From the NCBI RefSeq assembly GCF_901827155.1, contig NZ_LR594659.1, forward strand, positions 1,674,001 through 1,738,000: a stretch of 64,000 bases of DNA, given 5' to 3'. This DNA comes from Variovorax sp. PBL-H6 (GTDB lineage Bacteria > Pseudomonadota > Gammaproteobacteria > Burkholderiales > Burkholderiaceae_C). The translations under genes and the position numbers were made by a program. Below, piece by piece: positions 34,523 to 42,174 of this stretch. The notes beneath the pieces are model-generated. The model searched no databases. It was not told where the DNA came from and saw only the letters and a list, made by a program, of their open reading frames with translations. How positions within the stretch are numbered: position 1 is the stretch's first letter; each line of letters begins with the position of its first letter.

Positions 34523-34816
34523 CTATGGGAGCTTGGCGAGGATCTCGTCCATCTCGCCGCTCGAATAGGCGCGAAGCGATTGAAATCGAATATTGCCCTG
34601 CATGGCGATGGCGAGTGTGAACGCCGCCATGGCCTTCTCATCTTCGCCCTCGACGATGGAAACAAGGTCGTACTCGCCCTGGGTCCATAAAATTTCCCGC
34701 ATATTGACCCCGACCTTCTTCGCCGCTTCTTTCGCGGCTGCTGCGCGCTTGGTCGTGTCCTTGATCGATTGCAAACCCTTGTCGGTAAAGCTCATCAAGC
34801 CAACGTAGGTGATCAT
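34523..34816 (-). CDS. GYD-domain protein
   Basis: The 97-residue protein fits the GYD family (PF08734): TYVGLMSFTDKGLQSIKDTT, a KEAAKKVGVNMREILWTQGE linker and the diagnostic YDLVSIVEGEDEKAMAAFTL with GEYD in place of G-x-YD, ending in RAYSSGEMDEILAKL. AGGAG just before ATG 34816 fixes the start and excludes the longer frame. These small ferredoxin-fold proteins occur widely in proteobacteria with unknown function. It is probably first in a short leftward transcript. Confidence 0.85.
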   Translation of the reverse strand: MITYVGLMSFTDKGLQSIKDTTKRAAAAKEAAKKVGVNMREILWTQGEYDLVSIVEGEDEKAMAAFTLAIAMQGNIRFQSLRAYSSGEMDEILAKLP

Positions 34817-35135
34817 GTCATCTCCTCGGTTCGACATAGACGGCCGATGCCATCTGCCTCGAACCGCCGCAGCCGCCAAACGCCGATTCGAGCGCACTGG
34901 CAGTGAAATGGTCTGCGAGTCGTCGGCGAGGTGAAAACCGCAAAGGAAGTGCGTACCTCGCCCGGAGGCGGCAACATGACTTCACTGGGAGAGCGGTTGG
35001 GATGCTACGCGCTTCAGCGGCAATGGCAAGGTCCAGTGAATGGACACCGGCGATGCACTTCGTGCGCAACGCGGCCCTCGATTCATGGGCGGCAAGACCG
35101 CCGATGACCTGCGACGCTTCCATGGCCTTTCGCAA
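34817..35135. other. intergenic region
   Basis: It lies between the start of the GYD gene and the stop of the GntR regulator. Frames on both strands are open but unrecognised. No repeat, hairpin or RNA was seen. Confidence 0.4.
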
Positions 35136-35957
35136 TCACTCGCCGGACAAAGGATCGCCATCGACCGGCGCATCCAGCACGATCTGCCCCGCCGTCAGCG
35201 TGTTCACCGTCGCTCCGGCGATCTCCATCATCACGCTCGCACGGTCGGCGGCCATGTAGGCGGTGAGGTGCAGCACCGGGCGCTCCTTCATGTCATGCAT
35301 CAGCCGCACCAGCTTCAATAGCGGCGCACCCACCTCCGTCTGGATCAGGCCGGCCCGTTGCGGATCGCTCACCGTCGCGCTGAACTCCTGCACGACGCGG
35401 CCGAACTTCACGCCCTGCATCATCAGGATCTCGTAGAGCGCCTTCTTCTTGAGTGCAGCCGCCGTCACGCGCCGGCCAACGGCGGCGGGCACCCACGCGT
35501 CGGTCAGCATCGCCGGCTGGCCGTTGCGGTTGGACCGGATGCGCAGCGCGTGCACGGCCTTCTCGCCGGACGGAATCTGCAGCAGCCTCGCCACGTCGGC
35601 CGGGGGCGCGGTCTGCTCGACCTCGAGGACGCGGACGATCGTCTCGATGGCCGTCTTGCGCAGGCTGTCGATCACGCTGAGGCTGGGCATGGGCCGCATC
35701 TGCCCGGGCTCGCCGCGCACGAAGGTGCCGCGGCCGTGCCGGCGCTCGACGAGACCCTGCGCCGCCAGGTCGGCCAGGGCGCGTCGCACGGTGATGCGCG
35801 AGACGCCGAATCGCTCGCAGAGCGCTTCCTCGTTCGGCAACGCGCCGCCCGGGAACAAGCCCCGCGAAATCTCGTCGCGCAGCACCAGGTAGATCTGCCG
35901 GTGCAAGGCGGTGCCGCGTGCGCCGTTCATCGGCGTGGTTCCAGTCGACAGGTTCAT
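35136..35957 (-). CDS. GntR-family (HutC/UTRA) transcriptional regulator
   Basis: The 273-residue regulator has an N-terminal winged helix (LHRQIYLVLRDEISRGLFPG then LPNEEALCERFGVSRITVRRAL and the wing GLVERRHGRGTFVRG). A C-terminal UTRA ligand domain follows (AVHALRIRSNRNGQPAMLTD, KFGRVVQEFSATVSDPQ, MKERPVLHLTAYMAADRASV). ATG 35957 is used because upstream codons lack similarity. It is divergent from the lyase gene, 100 bases away, and likely represses that operon and itself until a carboxylate or its CoA ester appears. Confidence 0.92.
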   Translation of the reverse strand: MNLSTGTTPMNGARGTALHRQIYLVLRDEISRGLFPGGALPNEEALCERFGVSRITVRRALADLAAQGLVERRHGRGTFVRGEPGQMRPMPSLSVIDSLRKTAIETIVRVLEVEQTAPPADVARLLQIPSGEKAVHALRIRSNRNGQPAMLTDAWVPAAVGRRVTAAALKKKALYEILMMQGVKFGRVVQEFSATVSDPQRAGLIQTEVGAPLLKLVRLMHDMKERPVLHLTAYMAADRASVMMEIAGATVNTLTAGQIVLDAPVDGDPLSGE

Positions 35958-35966
35958 GGCGGGAGC

Positions 35967-35989
35967 ATAACTTGTTGACTTGTTGTTAT
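35967..35989. promoter_or_regulatory. candidate GntR operator
   Basis: An inverted pair ATAAC (35967-35971) and GTTAT (35985-35989) encloses two direct repeats CTTGTTG (35971-35977 and 35979-35985). It sits just upstream of the regulator start in the divergent promoter. It is AT-rich against a GC-rich background, as expected for a regulator site or a -10 region. Confidence 0.5.
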
Positions 35990-36057
35990 GTTGTGATAGT
36001 CTTAGGACAACAGAGACAGGCAAGCAACGATCAACTGCGCTGAAAGACCGCCGCCCA

Positions 36058-36930
36058 ATGACCACCCACACCTCCCTTCGCGAGCTGCTCGCCGCGCCCG
36101 GCATGCTCATCGCCCCTGGCGCTTATGACGGCATCGGCGCGCGGCTGATCGAGCAGGCGGGCTTCAGCGCCGTGTACATGACCGGGGCCGGCACGTCGGC
36201 GGCGCGCGGCTATCCCGACTTCGGCCTGCTCGACATGGGCGAGATGGTGGCCAACGCGGCCACGATGGCGCGCGCCATCAGCGTGCCGTTGATCGCGGAT
36301 GCCGATACGGGTTACGGCAATGAACTGAACGTGACGCGAACGGTGCGCGAGTACGAGTCGCGCGGCGTCGCCGCGATCCACATCGAGGACCAGGTCTCGC
36401 CCAAGCGCTGCGGCCACCTGGATGGCAAGGAAGTGGTCTCGCGCGCCGAGTTCGTCTCGAAGATTCGCGCCGCGGTCGAGGCGCGCCGCACGAAAGAGTT
36501 CGTGATCATCGCGCGCACCGATGCGCGCGCCATGCTGAGCCTGGACGAGGCCATCTGGCGCGGCAACGCGGCGCTCGACGCCGGTGCCGACCTGGTCTTC
36601 GTCGAGGCCACGCAGTCGATGGAAGAAGTGGCGGCGGTGCCCAAGGCAGTGAAGGGGCCGTGCCTGCTCAACGTGGTCGCCGGCGGCCGGACGCCGATCT
36701 TCGACCTTCGCGAAGCGGAGGCCATGGGCTACAAGCTGGCGATCTTGCCCGGCCTGATGCTTGCCGCCGCAATCCAGGCCGGCGATGCGGCGCTGGCCCA
36801 GCTGAAGGCCACGCACAAGGCGCCCGAGGTCACGCAGAACGTGGCGCAGACCTTCCGCCGCTTCGGCGCCGACGAATGGGATGCACTGCGCCAGCGCTTC
36901 AATGCCGGCGCCGTGATGGAAGCCAAGTGA
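36058..36930 (+). CDS. isocitrate lyase/PEP mutase superfamily lyase
   Basis: The 290-residue protein is of 2-methylisocitrate lyase/dimethylmalate lyase type. It has the TIM-barrel metal site DADTGYG (Asp81, Asp83), HIEDQ (Glu110), the mobile loop KRCGH with Cys118, as in true carbon-carbon lyases, and RTDAR. PEP mutases and oxaloacetate decarboxylases lack this cysteine loop, so cleavage of a substituted malate or isocitrate is likely. It starts an operon with an aconitase-like pair; the lyase stop overlaps the next start. The substrate is inferred from context. Confidence 0.88.
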   Translation: MTTHTSLRELLAAPGMLIAPGAYDGIGARLIEQAGFSAVYMTGAGTSAARGYPDFGLLDMGEMVANAATMARAISVPLIADADTGYGNELNVTRTVREYESRGVAAIHIEDQVSPKRCGHLDGKEVVSRAEFVSKIRAAVEARRTKEFVIIARTDARAMLSLDEAIWRGNAALDAGADLVFVEATQSMEEVAAVPKAVKGPCLLNVVAGGRTPIFDLREAEAMGYKLAILPGLMLAAAIQAGDAALAQLKATHKAPEVTQNVAQTFRRFGADEWDALRQRFNAGAVMEAK

Positions 36931-38333
36931 TGGCCGGCCGAACGCTCTTCGACAAGATCTGGGACGCCCACGTCGTGCGCGACCTGGGCGACGGCTGGGC
37001 GCTGCTGCACATCGATCGTCACCTGCTGCACGACCTCTCCGGGCCGCCTGCGCTCGCCGAGGTCACGGCGCGCGGCCTGCCGCTGCATGACCCGGCGCTG
37101 GTGTTCGCCACGCCCGACCACGCGATGTCGAGCCAGCCCGGGCGCAACGGGCTGACCTACCCGCCGGGCGGCAAGCTGTGGACGGCGCTGCGCGACCGCA
37201 CCCGTGCTGCCGGCGTGCGCCTGTTCGACCTGGGCGAGCCGGGGCAGGGCATCGTGCATGTCATGGGGCCCGAGCTGGGCATCGTGCTGCCGGGCCTCAC
37301 CGTGGTTTGCGGCGACAGCCACACCTGCACCAACGGCGCATTGGGTGCGATGGCCTTCGGCATCGGCTCGTCGGAGAGCACGCATGTCCTGGCCACCCAA
37401 ACGCTGCGCCAGCAGAAGCCCCGGCGCATGCGCATTCGTTGCGATGGCGTCTTGCGGGCGGGCGTCACCGCCAAGGACCTCGCGCTGCACATCATCGGCA
37501 AGCTCGGTGCTGCGGCCGGCGTCGGCCATGCGATCGAGTACGCGGGCAGCGCCATCGAGTCGATGGAGGTCGAGGCCCGGCTCACGCTGTGCAACCTGAC
37601 GGTGGAGCTCGGCGCGCGCTGCGGCATGGTGGCGCCGGACGAGCGCACCTTCGACTATTTGCGCGGGCGTCTCTTCGCGCCGCGGGGCGAGGCCTTCGAC
37701 GCGGCGGTGGCGCAATGGCGAGTGTTGGCGAGCGATGCCGATGCGGTCTTCGATCGGGAGGAGTTCATTGATGTCGCGCTCATCCGCCCCACCATCACCT
37801 GGGGCACGAGTCCCGAGCACGTTATTGCCATCGACGGCCGCGTGCCCGATCCGCAAGCCGTCGCCGATGCCGCGCAGCGCGACACGCTGGCCGCCGCCCT
37901 CGACTACATGGGCTTGGCGGCGGGGCAGGCCATCGCCGGCACGCCGGTCGACTGGGTGTTCATCGGGTCGTGCGCCAATTCGCGCATTTCCGATTTGCGC
38001 GCTGCCGCCGACGTGGCGCGCGGCAGGCATGTGGCGCCGGGTGTCACGGCGTGGGTGGTACCGGGGTCCGAGAACGTCAAGCGTGCCGCGGAAGCAGAGG
38101 GCCTGCGCGAGGTGTTCGAGGCCGCCGGCTTTGCCTGGCGCGAGCCCGGCTGCAGCATGTGCGTGGCGGCCAACGGGGAGCAGGTGCCGCCGCGGAAGCG
38201 GTCGGTGTCGACCTCCAACCGCAACTTCGTGGGCCGGCAGGGGCCGGGTGCCCGCACGCACCTCGCGAGCCCAGCCATGGCGGCTGCAGCGGCCATTGCC
38301 GGCTGCATCGCCGATGTCGGGAGCATCGCATGA
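36930..38333 (+). CDS. aconitase-family hydratase large subunit (LeuC-like)
   Basis: The 467-residue protein matches the 3-isopropylmalate dehydratase large subunit family: VVCGDSHTCTNGALGAMAFGIG (~127-148), IGSCANSR and CSMC supplying the three 4Fe-4S cysteines, and a C-terminal SNRNFVGRQG. It forms a heterodimer with the small subunit encoded next and would reversibly hydrate a substituted maleate or fumarate. The lyase partner points to a catabolic homologue such as dimethylmaleate or methylaconitate hydratase rather than leucine synthesis; no leuA or leuB is nearby. Overlapping start and stop codons (TGATG) link it to the lyase gene. Confidence 0.9.
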   Translation: MAGRTLFDKIWDAHVVRDLGDGWALLHIDRHLLHDLSGPPALAEVTARGLPLHDPALVFATPDHAMSSQPGRNGLTYPPGGKLWTALRDRTRAAGVRLFDLGEPGQGIVHVMGPELGIVLPGLTVVCGDSHTCTNGALGAMAFGIGSSESTHVLATQTLRQQKPRRMRIRCDGVLRAGVTAKDLALHIIGKLGAAAGVGHAIEYAGSAIESMEVEARLTLCNLTVELGARCGMVAPDERTFDYLRGRLFAPRGEAFDAAVAQWRVLASDADAVFDREEFIDVALIRPTITWGTSPEHVIAIDGRVPDPQAVADAAQRDTLAAALDYMGLAAGQAIAGTPVDWVFIGSCANSRISDLRAAADVARGRHVAPGVTAWVVPGSENVKRAAEAEGLREVFEAAGFAWREPGCSMCVAANGEQVPPRKRSVSTSNRNFVGRQGPGARTHLASPAMAAAAAIAGCIADVGSIA

Positions 38334-39001
38334 GCATCCCCCCATTCACTATCGTCAGCGGCGCCGCCCCATACCTGCCGCGCGCCAACATCGACACCGA
38401 CGTCATCATCCGCATCGAGCGCCTGACCTCGCTGCCCAAGGACCAACTCGGCCCCTACGCAATGGAGGCTTTGCGTTACCGCGCCGACGGCAGTGACGAC
38501 CCCGGTTTCATCCTGAACCGGCCAGTGTTCCGAGGCGCTCCGATCCTGCTGGCCGGCGACAACTTCGGCTGCGGCTCCTCGCGCGAGGGCGCTGTGTGGG
38601 CGTTGCAGGGCATCGGCGTGCGCTGCGTCGTCGCGCCGAGCTTCGGCGACATCTTCTACAGCAACTGCTTCCAGAACGGCGTGCTGCCGATCCGCCAGCC
38701 AGCAACCAAGGTCGAGGCATTGGCCGCGGCCTGTGCCGACGGAGCCCCGCTCACGGTCGACCTCGAACAGCGCATCCTGATAGCGCCCTCGGGCGCGCAT
38801 ACCCCGTTCACCATCGATCCGCTGCGCCGCGAAGCGCTGCTCCATGGCCTGGACGACATCGGCCTCACGCTGCGCGACGATGCCCTGATCCGCGCCTGGC
38901 AGCAGGCCGACCGTGTGCAGCGGCCGTGGGCCTGGCCACCGGCCCCGGTGGCGGCGGCGAACTGGAGATCACGAGCCCCGCCGAGTTCGGCCGCTTCCTG
39001 A
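38330..39001 (+). CDS. aconitase-family hydratase small subunit (LeuD-like)
   Basis: The 223-residue protein is the swivelling domain partner of the preceding large subunit: PRANIDTDVIIRIERL, the DNFGCGSSREGAVWAL substrate loop and VVAPSFGDIFYSNCFQNGVLP. ATG 38330 overlaps the large-subunit stop. The normal family similarity ends near DRVQRPWAW; the last 20 residues read out of frame through what appears to be a decayed receptor gene, so the C-terminus may be altered by a recombination junction. Activity should survive, since that tail is variable. Confidence 0.9.
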   Translation: MSIPPFTIVSGAAPYLPRANIDTDVIIRIERLTSLPKDQLGPYAMEALRYRADGSDDPGFILNRPVFRGAPILLAGDNFGCGSSREGAVWALQGIGVRCVVAPSFGDIFYSNCFQNGVLPIRQPATKVEALAAACADGAPLTVDLEQRILIAPSGAHTPFTIDPLRREALLHGLDDIGLTLRDDALIRAWQQADRVQRPWAWPPAPVAAANWRSRAPPSSAAS

Positions 39002-39060
39002 AGGCCGAGCCGACGAAGTGGGGCAGGGCGGTGGTCGACCGCGGCATTCAGGTGGGATTG
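38959..39060 (+). pseudogene. second Bug-family receptor C-terminal remnant
   Basis: In a frame other than the hydratase gene, codons read ELEITSPAEFGRFLKAEPTK followed by WGRAVVDRGIQVG. This is the typical final helix of Bug receptors (SP-x-EF, E-x-x-KWG, then GI). It has no upstream portion because the hydratase gene occupies that sequence. It immediately precedes an intact Bug gene, so it resembles the 3' end of a deleted tandem copy. Confidence 0.6.
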
Positions 39061-39130
39061 AGGCCTTTCGCAGCAAGCCCGCCGCGACGCGCAGGGCGCC
39101 GGCGCCTTGCCATCACAAAACGAAGGAGAC

Positions 39131-40159
39131 ATGAAGATGATGACGTGTGTGTTTCAACAGGCTTGGAGGCTCCTCGAGCGCGCCGTGCGGCGCCTGCGCC
39201 CTTGCGCCGCGGCGCTGGCCGCAGCCGCCGTAGCGGCCGCCGCTCTGCCGCTCGCCGCCGCGGCGGCCGATTGGAAGCCGGAGCACCCGGTGACGATGGT
39301 GGTGCCCTACGCAGCCGGCGGTGGGACCGATGCACAAGCGCGGGTCGTGGCGAAGGAGCTGTCGCAAATCTGGGGCCAGCCCGTGGTGGTCGAGAACCTC
39401 GGAGGCGCGGACGGCCTGATCGGCACCCGGCGCGTGATCGACGCCAAGCCCAATGGCCTCACGCTGCTGGTGCAGCTGCCCTCCATCACGCTGATCCGCC
39501 ACCTGCCGGCCTTCAAGGGCACCGATCCCGTGTCGCAACTGGTGCCGGTGTCGGCGTTCTCGACACTGCCCGGCGTGGTGGCTGCCAATGCCTCGCTGCC
39601 GGTCGCTACCATGACCGAGATGGTGCGGTACTGCAAGACGGCCGCTCCCCCGTGCTCGCTCGGCACGACCGAGAACATGGCGCGGCTGCAGACGCGCATG
39701 CTGGGCGAGGAAAGCGCGCTGCCCAACCTCATCGTCGTCAACTACAAGGGCGGCGGGCAGCTCATCACCGACCTGGTCGCCAACAACGTCTCGTTCGCCA
39801 TTTCCGGGAGCACGGCGGTGCTGCCCCATGTACGCTCCGGCGCGCTCAAGGTCATCATGACCATGGGCAGCAAGCGCTCGTCGATCTTGCCGGACGTGCC
39901 GACGGCCATCGAGCAGGGCTTTGCCAGCTTCGATGCGACCACCTGGTACGGCATCTTCGTGCCGAAGGGAACGCCGTCCGACATCCAGCAGGGCATCGCG
40001 ACCGCGTTGCGCGAGACAGCGAAGAGCGAGGCAGTGCGCAAGTCCTTCGCGACCATCGGCGCCGAGCCGCTGGGCAATACGCCGGCCGAGTTCGCGGCAA
40101 TGGTCCAGCGCGAGCGGGACCGTGCCGACGCACTGGCGAAGCGCTTTCCCCTCGAATGA
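39131..40159 (+). CDS. Bug/TctC-family solute receptor
   Basis: The 342-residue exported receptor has a long Ala-rich signal peptide (to about residue 46). The Bug fold shows WKPEHPVTMVVPYAAGGGTD, VVENLGGADGLIGTRRV, LPDVPTAIEQGF and a C-terminal NTPAEFAAMVQRERDRA. A pair CKTAAPPC could form a disulfide. GAAGGAGAC sets the start at 39131. It lies in the lyase-hydratase operon and presumably binds the carboxylate that these enzymes degrade. No TctA/TctB genes are adjacent. Confidence 0.92.
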   Translation: MKMMTCVFQQAWRLLERAVRRLRPCAAALAAAAVAAAALPLAAAAADWKPEHPVTMVVPYAAGGGTDAQARVVAKELSQIWGQPVVVENLGGADGLIGTRRVIDAKPNGLTLLVQLPSITLIRHLPAFKGTDPVSQLVPVSAFSTLPGVVAANASLPVATMTEMVRYCKTAAPPCSLGTTENMARLQTRMLGEESALPNLIVVNYKGGGQLITDLVANNVSFAISGSTAVLPHVRSGALKVIMTMGSKRSSILPDVPTAIEQGFASFDATTWYGIFVPKGTPSDIQQGIATALRETAKSEAVRKSFATIGAEPLGNTPAEFAAMVQRERDRADALAKRFPLE

Positions 40160-40199
40160 AATCCCGATCGAATCCACCGCACCCACCGAAGGAGAAATC

Positions 40200-40934
40200 A
40201 TGAGCAGACTCGACATTGCCGGCGATGCCCGGCGCACCATCGACGTGATCAGGGACGGCGGCATCGCCATCGTGCCCAACGACACGGGCTACGCCTGTTG
40301 CGGCTCCTCGATGGACCCGCTGAAGAAGATCTACGACACCAAGCGCCGCGGCAGCCACAAGCGAAACGCCATGGCGGCCGACCTCGAGACGCAGCGCGAA
40401 CTGCATACGCTGCCGCCCCGCGCGCAGCAGATGGTGGAGGCGCTCGTCGTCGATCACGACCTGCCGCTGGGCGTGGTCGGCACCTTCCGGCACGACCACC
40501 CGTTGATCCGCAAGCTGGACGACGACGCCATCAAGGCGAGCACGGCGGCCGGCACGATCGGCACGCTGGTCAACGCGGGCGTGTTCCACGCGGAGCTCTG
40601 CCGCCTGAGCCGCGAGGAGGTGGTGCCGCTGTTCGGCTCGTCGGCCAACCTGTCGGGGACCGGCACTCGGTTCAGCGTCGAGGACATCCCCGATGAACTC
40701 AAGCAGATCGCCGACATCACCGTCGACTACGGCCTGCGCCGCTATCACATCTATCGCCGCGCCGGAACGCTGATCAACTTCGAGACCATGGAGGTGATCC
40801 GCATCGGCGCCTGCTATGAACTGATCTCGGGCGTTCTCAAGCGCTGGTTCGACGTCGATCTGCCGGCTGACCCGGGCGTCGATGCGCTGCCTTCCGGGCA
40901 CCTCGACGAGTTCGCGTTGAAGAACGTCCAGTAG
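40200..40934 (+). CDS. Sua5/YciO/YrdC-family protein
   Basis: The 244-residue protein has the YrdC-type fold: GGIAIVPNDTGYACCGSS at the start, LKKIYDTKRRGSHKRNAMA in place of the canonical K-x-R nucleotide site, and SSANLSGTGTRFSVEDIP. True Sua5/TsaC enzymes make threonylcarbamoyl-AMP for tRNA modification. This protein is diverged in the substrate loop and lies between two solute-receptor genes, so a housekeeping role is unlikely. It may handle a carbamoyl- or carboxyl-adenylate in the pathway. The start has GAAGGAGAAA upstream. The family is secure; the role is unknown. Confidence 0.82.
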   Translation: MSRLDIAGDARRTIDVIRDGGIAIVPNDTGYACCGSSMDPLKKIYDTKRRGSHKRNAMAADLETQRELHTLPPRAQQMVEALVVDHDLPLGVVGTFRHDHPLIRKLDDDAIKASTAAGTIGTLVNAGVFHAELCRLSREEVVPLFGSSANLSGTGTRFSVEDIPDELKQIADITVDYGLRRYHIYRRAGTLINFETMEVIRIGACYELISGVLKRWFDVDLPADPGVDALPSGHLDEFALKNVQ

Positions 40935-40943
40935 GTGGCCGCC

Positions 40944-41939
40944 ATGCACGCAGCGCTCTTCGATCCGAGGCGCCGCTCGGCGCTTGCCGGCGGTGCAGCC
41001 GCGCTCGCGCTGGCCATGCTGGGTGGGCGCGCGCAGGCCCAAGCCTGGCCGAGCAAGCCCGTGCGCCTGCTGCTCGGCTACACCCCGGGCGGTTCTTCCG
41101 ACATCCTGGCGCGCGAGCTCTCGGTGCCGCTGACAAAGCTGCTGGGCCAGCCGGTGGTGGTCGACTACAAGCCCGGCGCGAGCGGGACCATCGCCGCGTC
41201 GGAGGTCGCGCGGTCTGCGCCCGACGGCTACACGCTCGGGTTGCTCGACAACGCGCCCCTGACCATCGTGCCGTCGCTGCGCAACCCGGGCTACGACCCG
41301 GTCGCCGGCTTCACACCGCTCGCGATGGCGAGCCAGTTGCCGCAGGTGCTCGTCGTGCCGGCGGCCGGCGGCATTCGCAGCACGCGCGAGTTGATCGAGG
41401 CGATGCGCAAGGAGCCCGGCAAGCTGAGCTATGGGTCGGGCGGTGCCGGCAGCGTCAGCCACCTTGCCGGCGAGCTGCTCAAGCTGCGCACGGGCACCTT
41501 CGCCCTGCATGTGCCGTACCGGGGCGCCGTGCCCGCGATCACCGCGTTGATTGCAGGCGACGTGCAGTTCGCCTTCCTGACCTACACGGGCACCTCGTCC
41601 TTCATCGCGAGCGGCAGACTGCGGGCCATCGGTGTCAGCTCGCTGCAGCGGCTGCCTGCCATGCCGGATGTGCCGACCGTTGCGGAGAGCGGTGTTCCCA
41701 ACTTCGATGCGCCGGGCTGGTTCGCGCTCATGGGGCCCGCGGGCCTGCCGCCGGCAGTGACCGCGACGATCCGCAAGGCGCTGGCCGAGGTGCTGGCGAC
41801 TCCCGCGGTGGTCACGCGCATGCAGGAGCTCGGGCAGACCGTGGTCACCGGCCAGGCGGACGTCGGGCGGACCATCGCCAACGAACTGGCCATGTGGAAG
41901 CAGCTCGTCGCGCAGAGAAAGATCGTCATCGACGGATGA
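40944..41939 (+). CDS. Bug/TctC-family solute receptor
   Basis: The 331-residue exported receptor has a signal with twin-arginine-like DPRRRSALAGGAAALALAML and cleavage near RAQA. Its Bug fold shows WPSKPVRLLLGYTPGGSSD, PGASGTIAASEVARSAPDGY, YGSGGAGSVSH, HVPYRG and MPDVPTVAESG. ATG 40944 with AGGTGG five bases upstream is preferred over GTG 40935. It is the second intact receptor of this operon and may bind a related acid or replace the first under different conditions. Confidence 0.92.
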   Translation: MHAALFDPRRRSALAGGAAALALAMLGGRAQAQAWPSKPVRLLLGYTPGGSSDILARELSVPLTKLLGQPVVVDYKPGASGTIAASEVARSAPDGYTLGLLDNAPLTIVPSLRNPGYDPVAGFTPLAMASQLPQVLVVPAAGGIRSTRELIEAMRKEPGKLSYGSGGAGSVSHLAGELLKLRTGTFALHVPYRGAVPAITALIAGDVQFAFLTYTGTSSFIASGRLRAIGVSSLQRLPAMPDVPTVAESGVPNFDAPGWFALMGPAGLPPAVTATIRKALAEVLATPAVVTRMQELGQTVVTGQADVGRTIANELAMWKQLVAQRKIVIDG

Positions 41940-42174
41940 ATCCGTCCTGCTCCGCTGCCGTGGGACGGAAGTCCACTGGGGATCTGTGTCTTCCAACGCG
42001 GGGGTGCAGGCGGAATGAACCGGGGGACCGGGGCATGGCCACGAGCGCTATCCCTCGTTGCGTGGAGTGAGTTCTTAACTATCATGTGACGAGAACGGCG
42101 TCCGTTTTGCAACCCCAGGCACAGGCTCGCAACTTGCTTGCATACTTGCCTTGCCCAAACTATTGGTGGAACCT

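Noticed and set aside
34818..35135. 105-residue minus-strand frame between GYD and GntR genes
   Set aside because: Possibly codon-like in its first half but there is no ribosome site, no domain, and it overlaps the GYD promoter; not enough support.
40200..40934. Housekeeping tsaC for tRNA threonylcarbamoylation
   Set aside because: The altered substrate loop and operon context with solute receptors argue against it, though this cannot be excluded without the rest of the genome.
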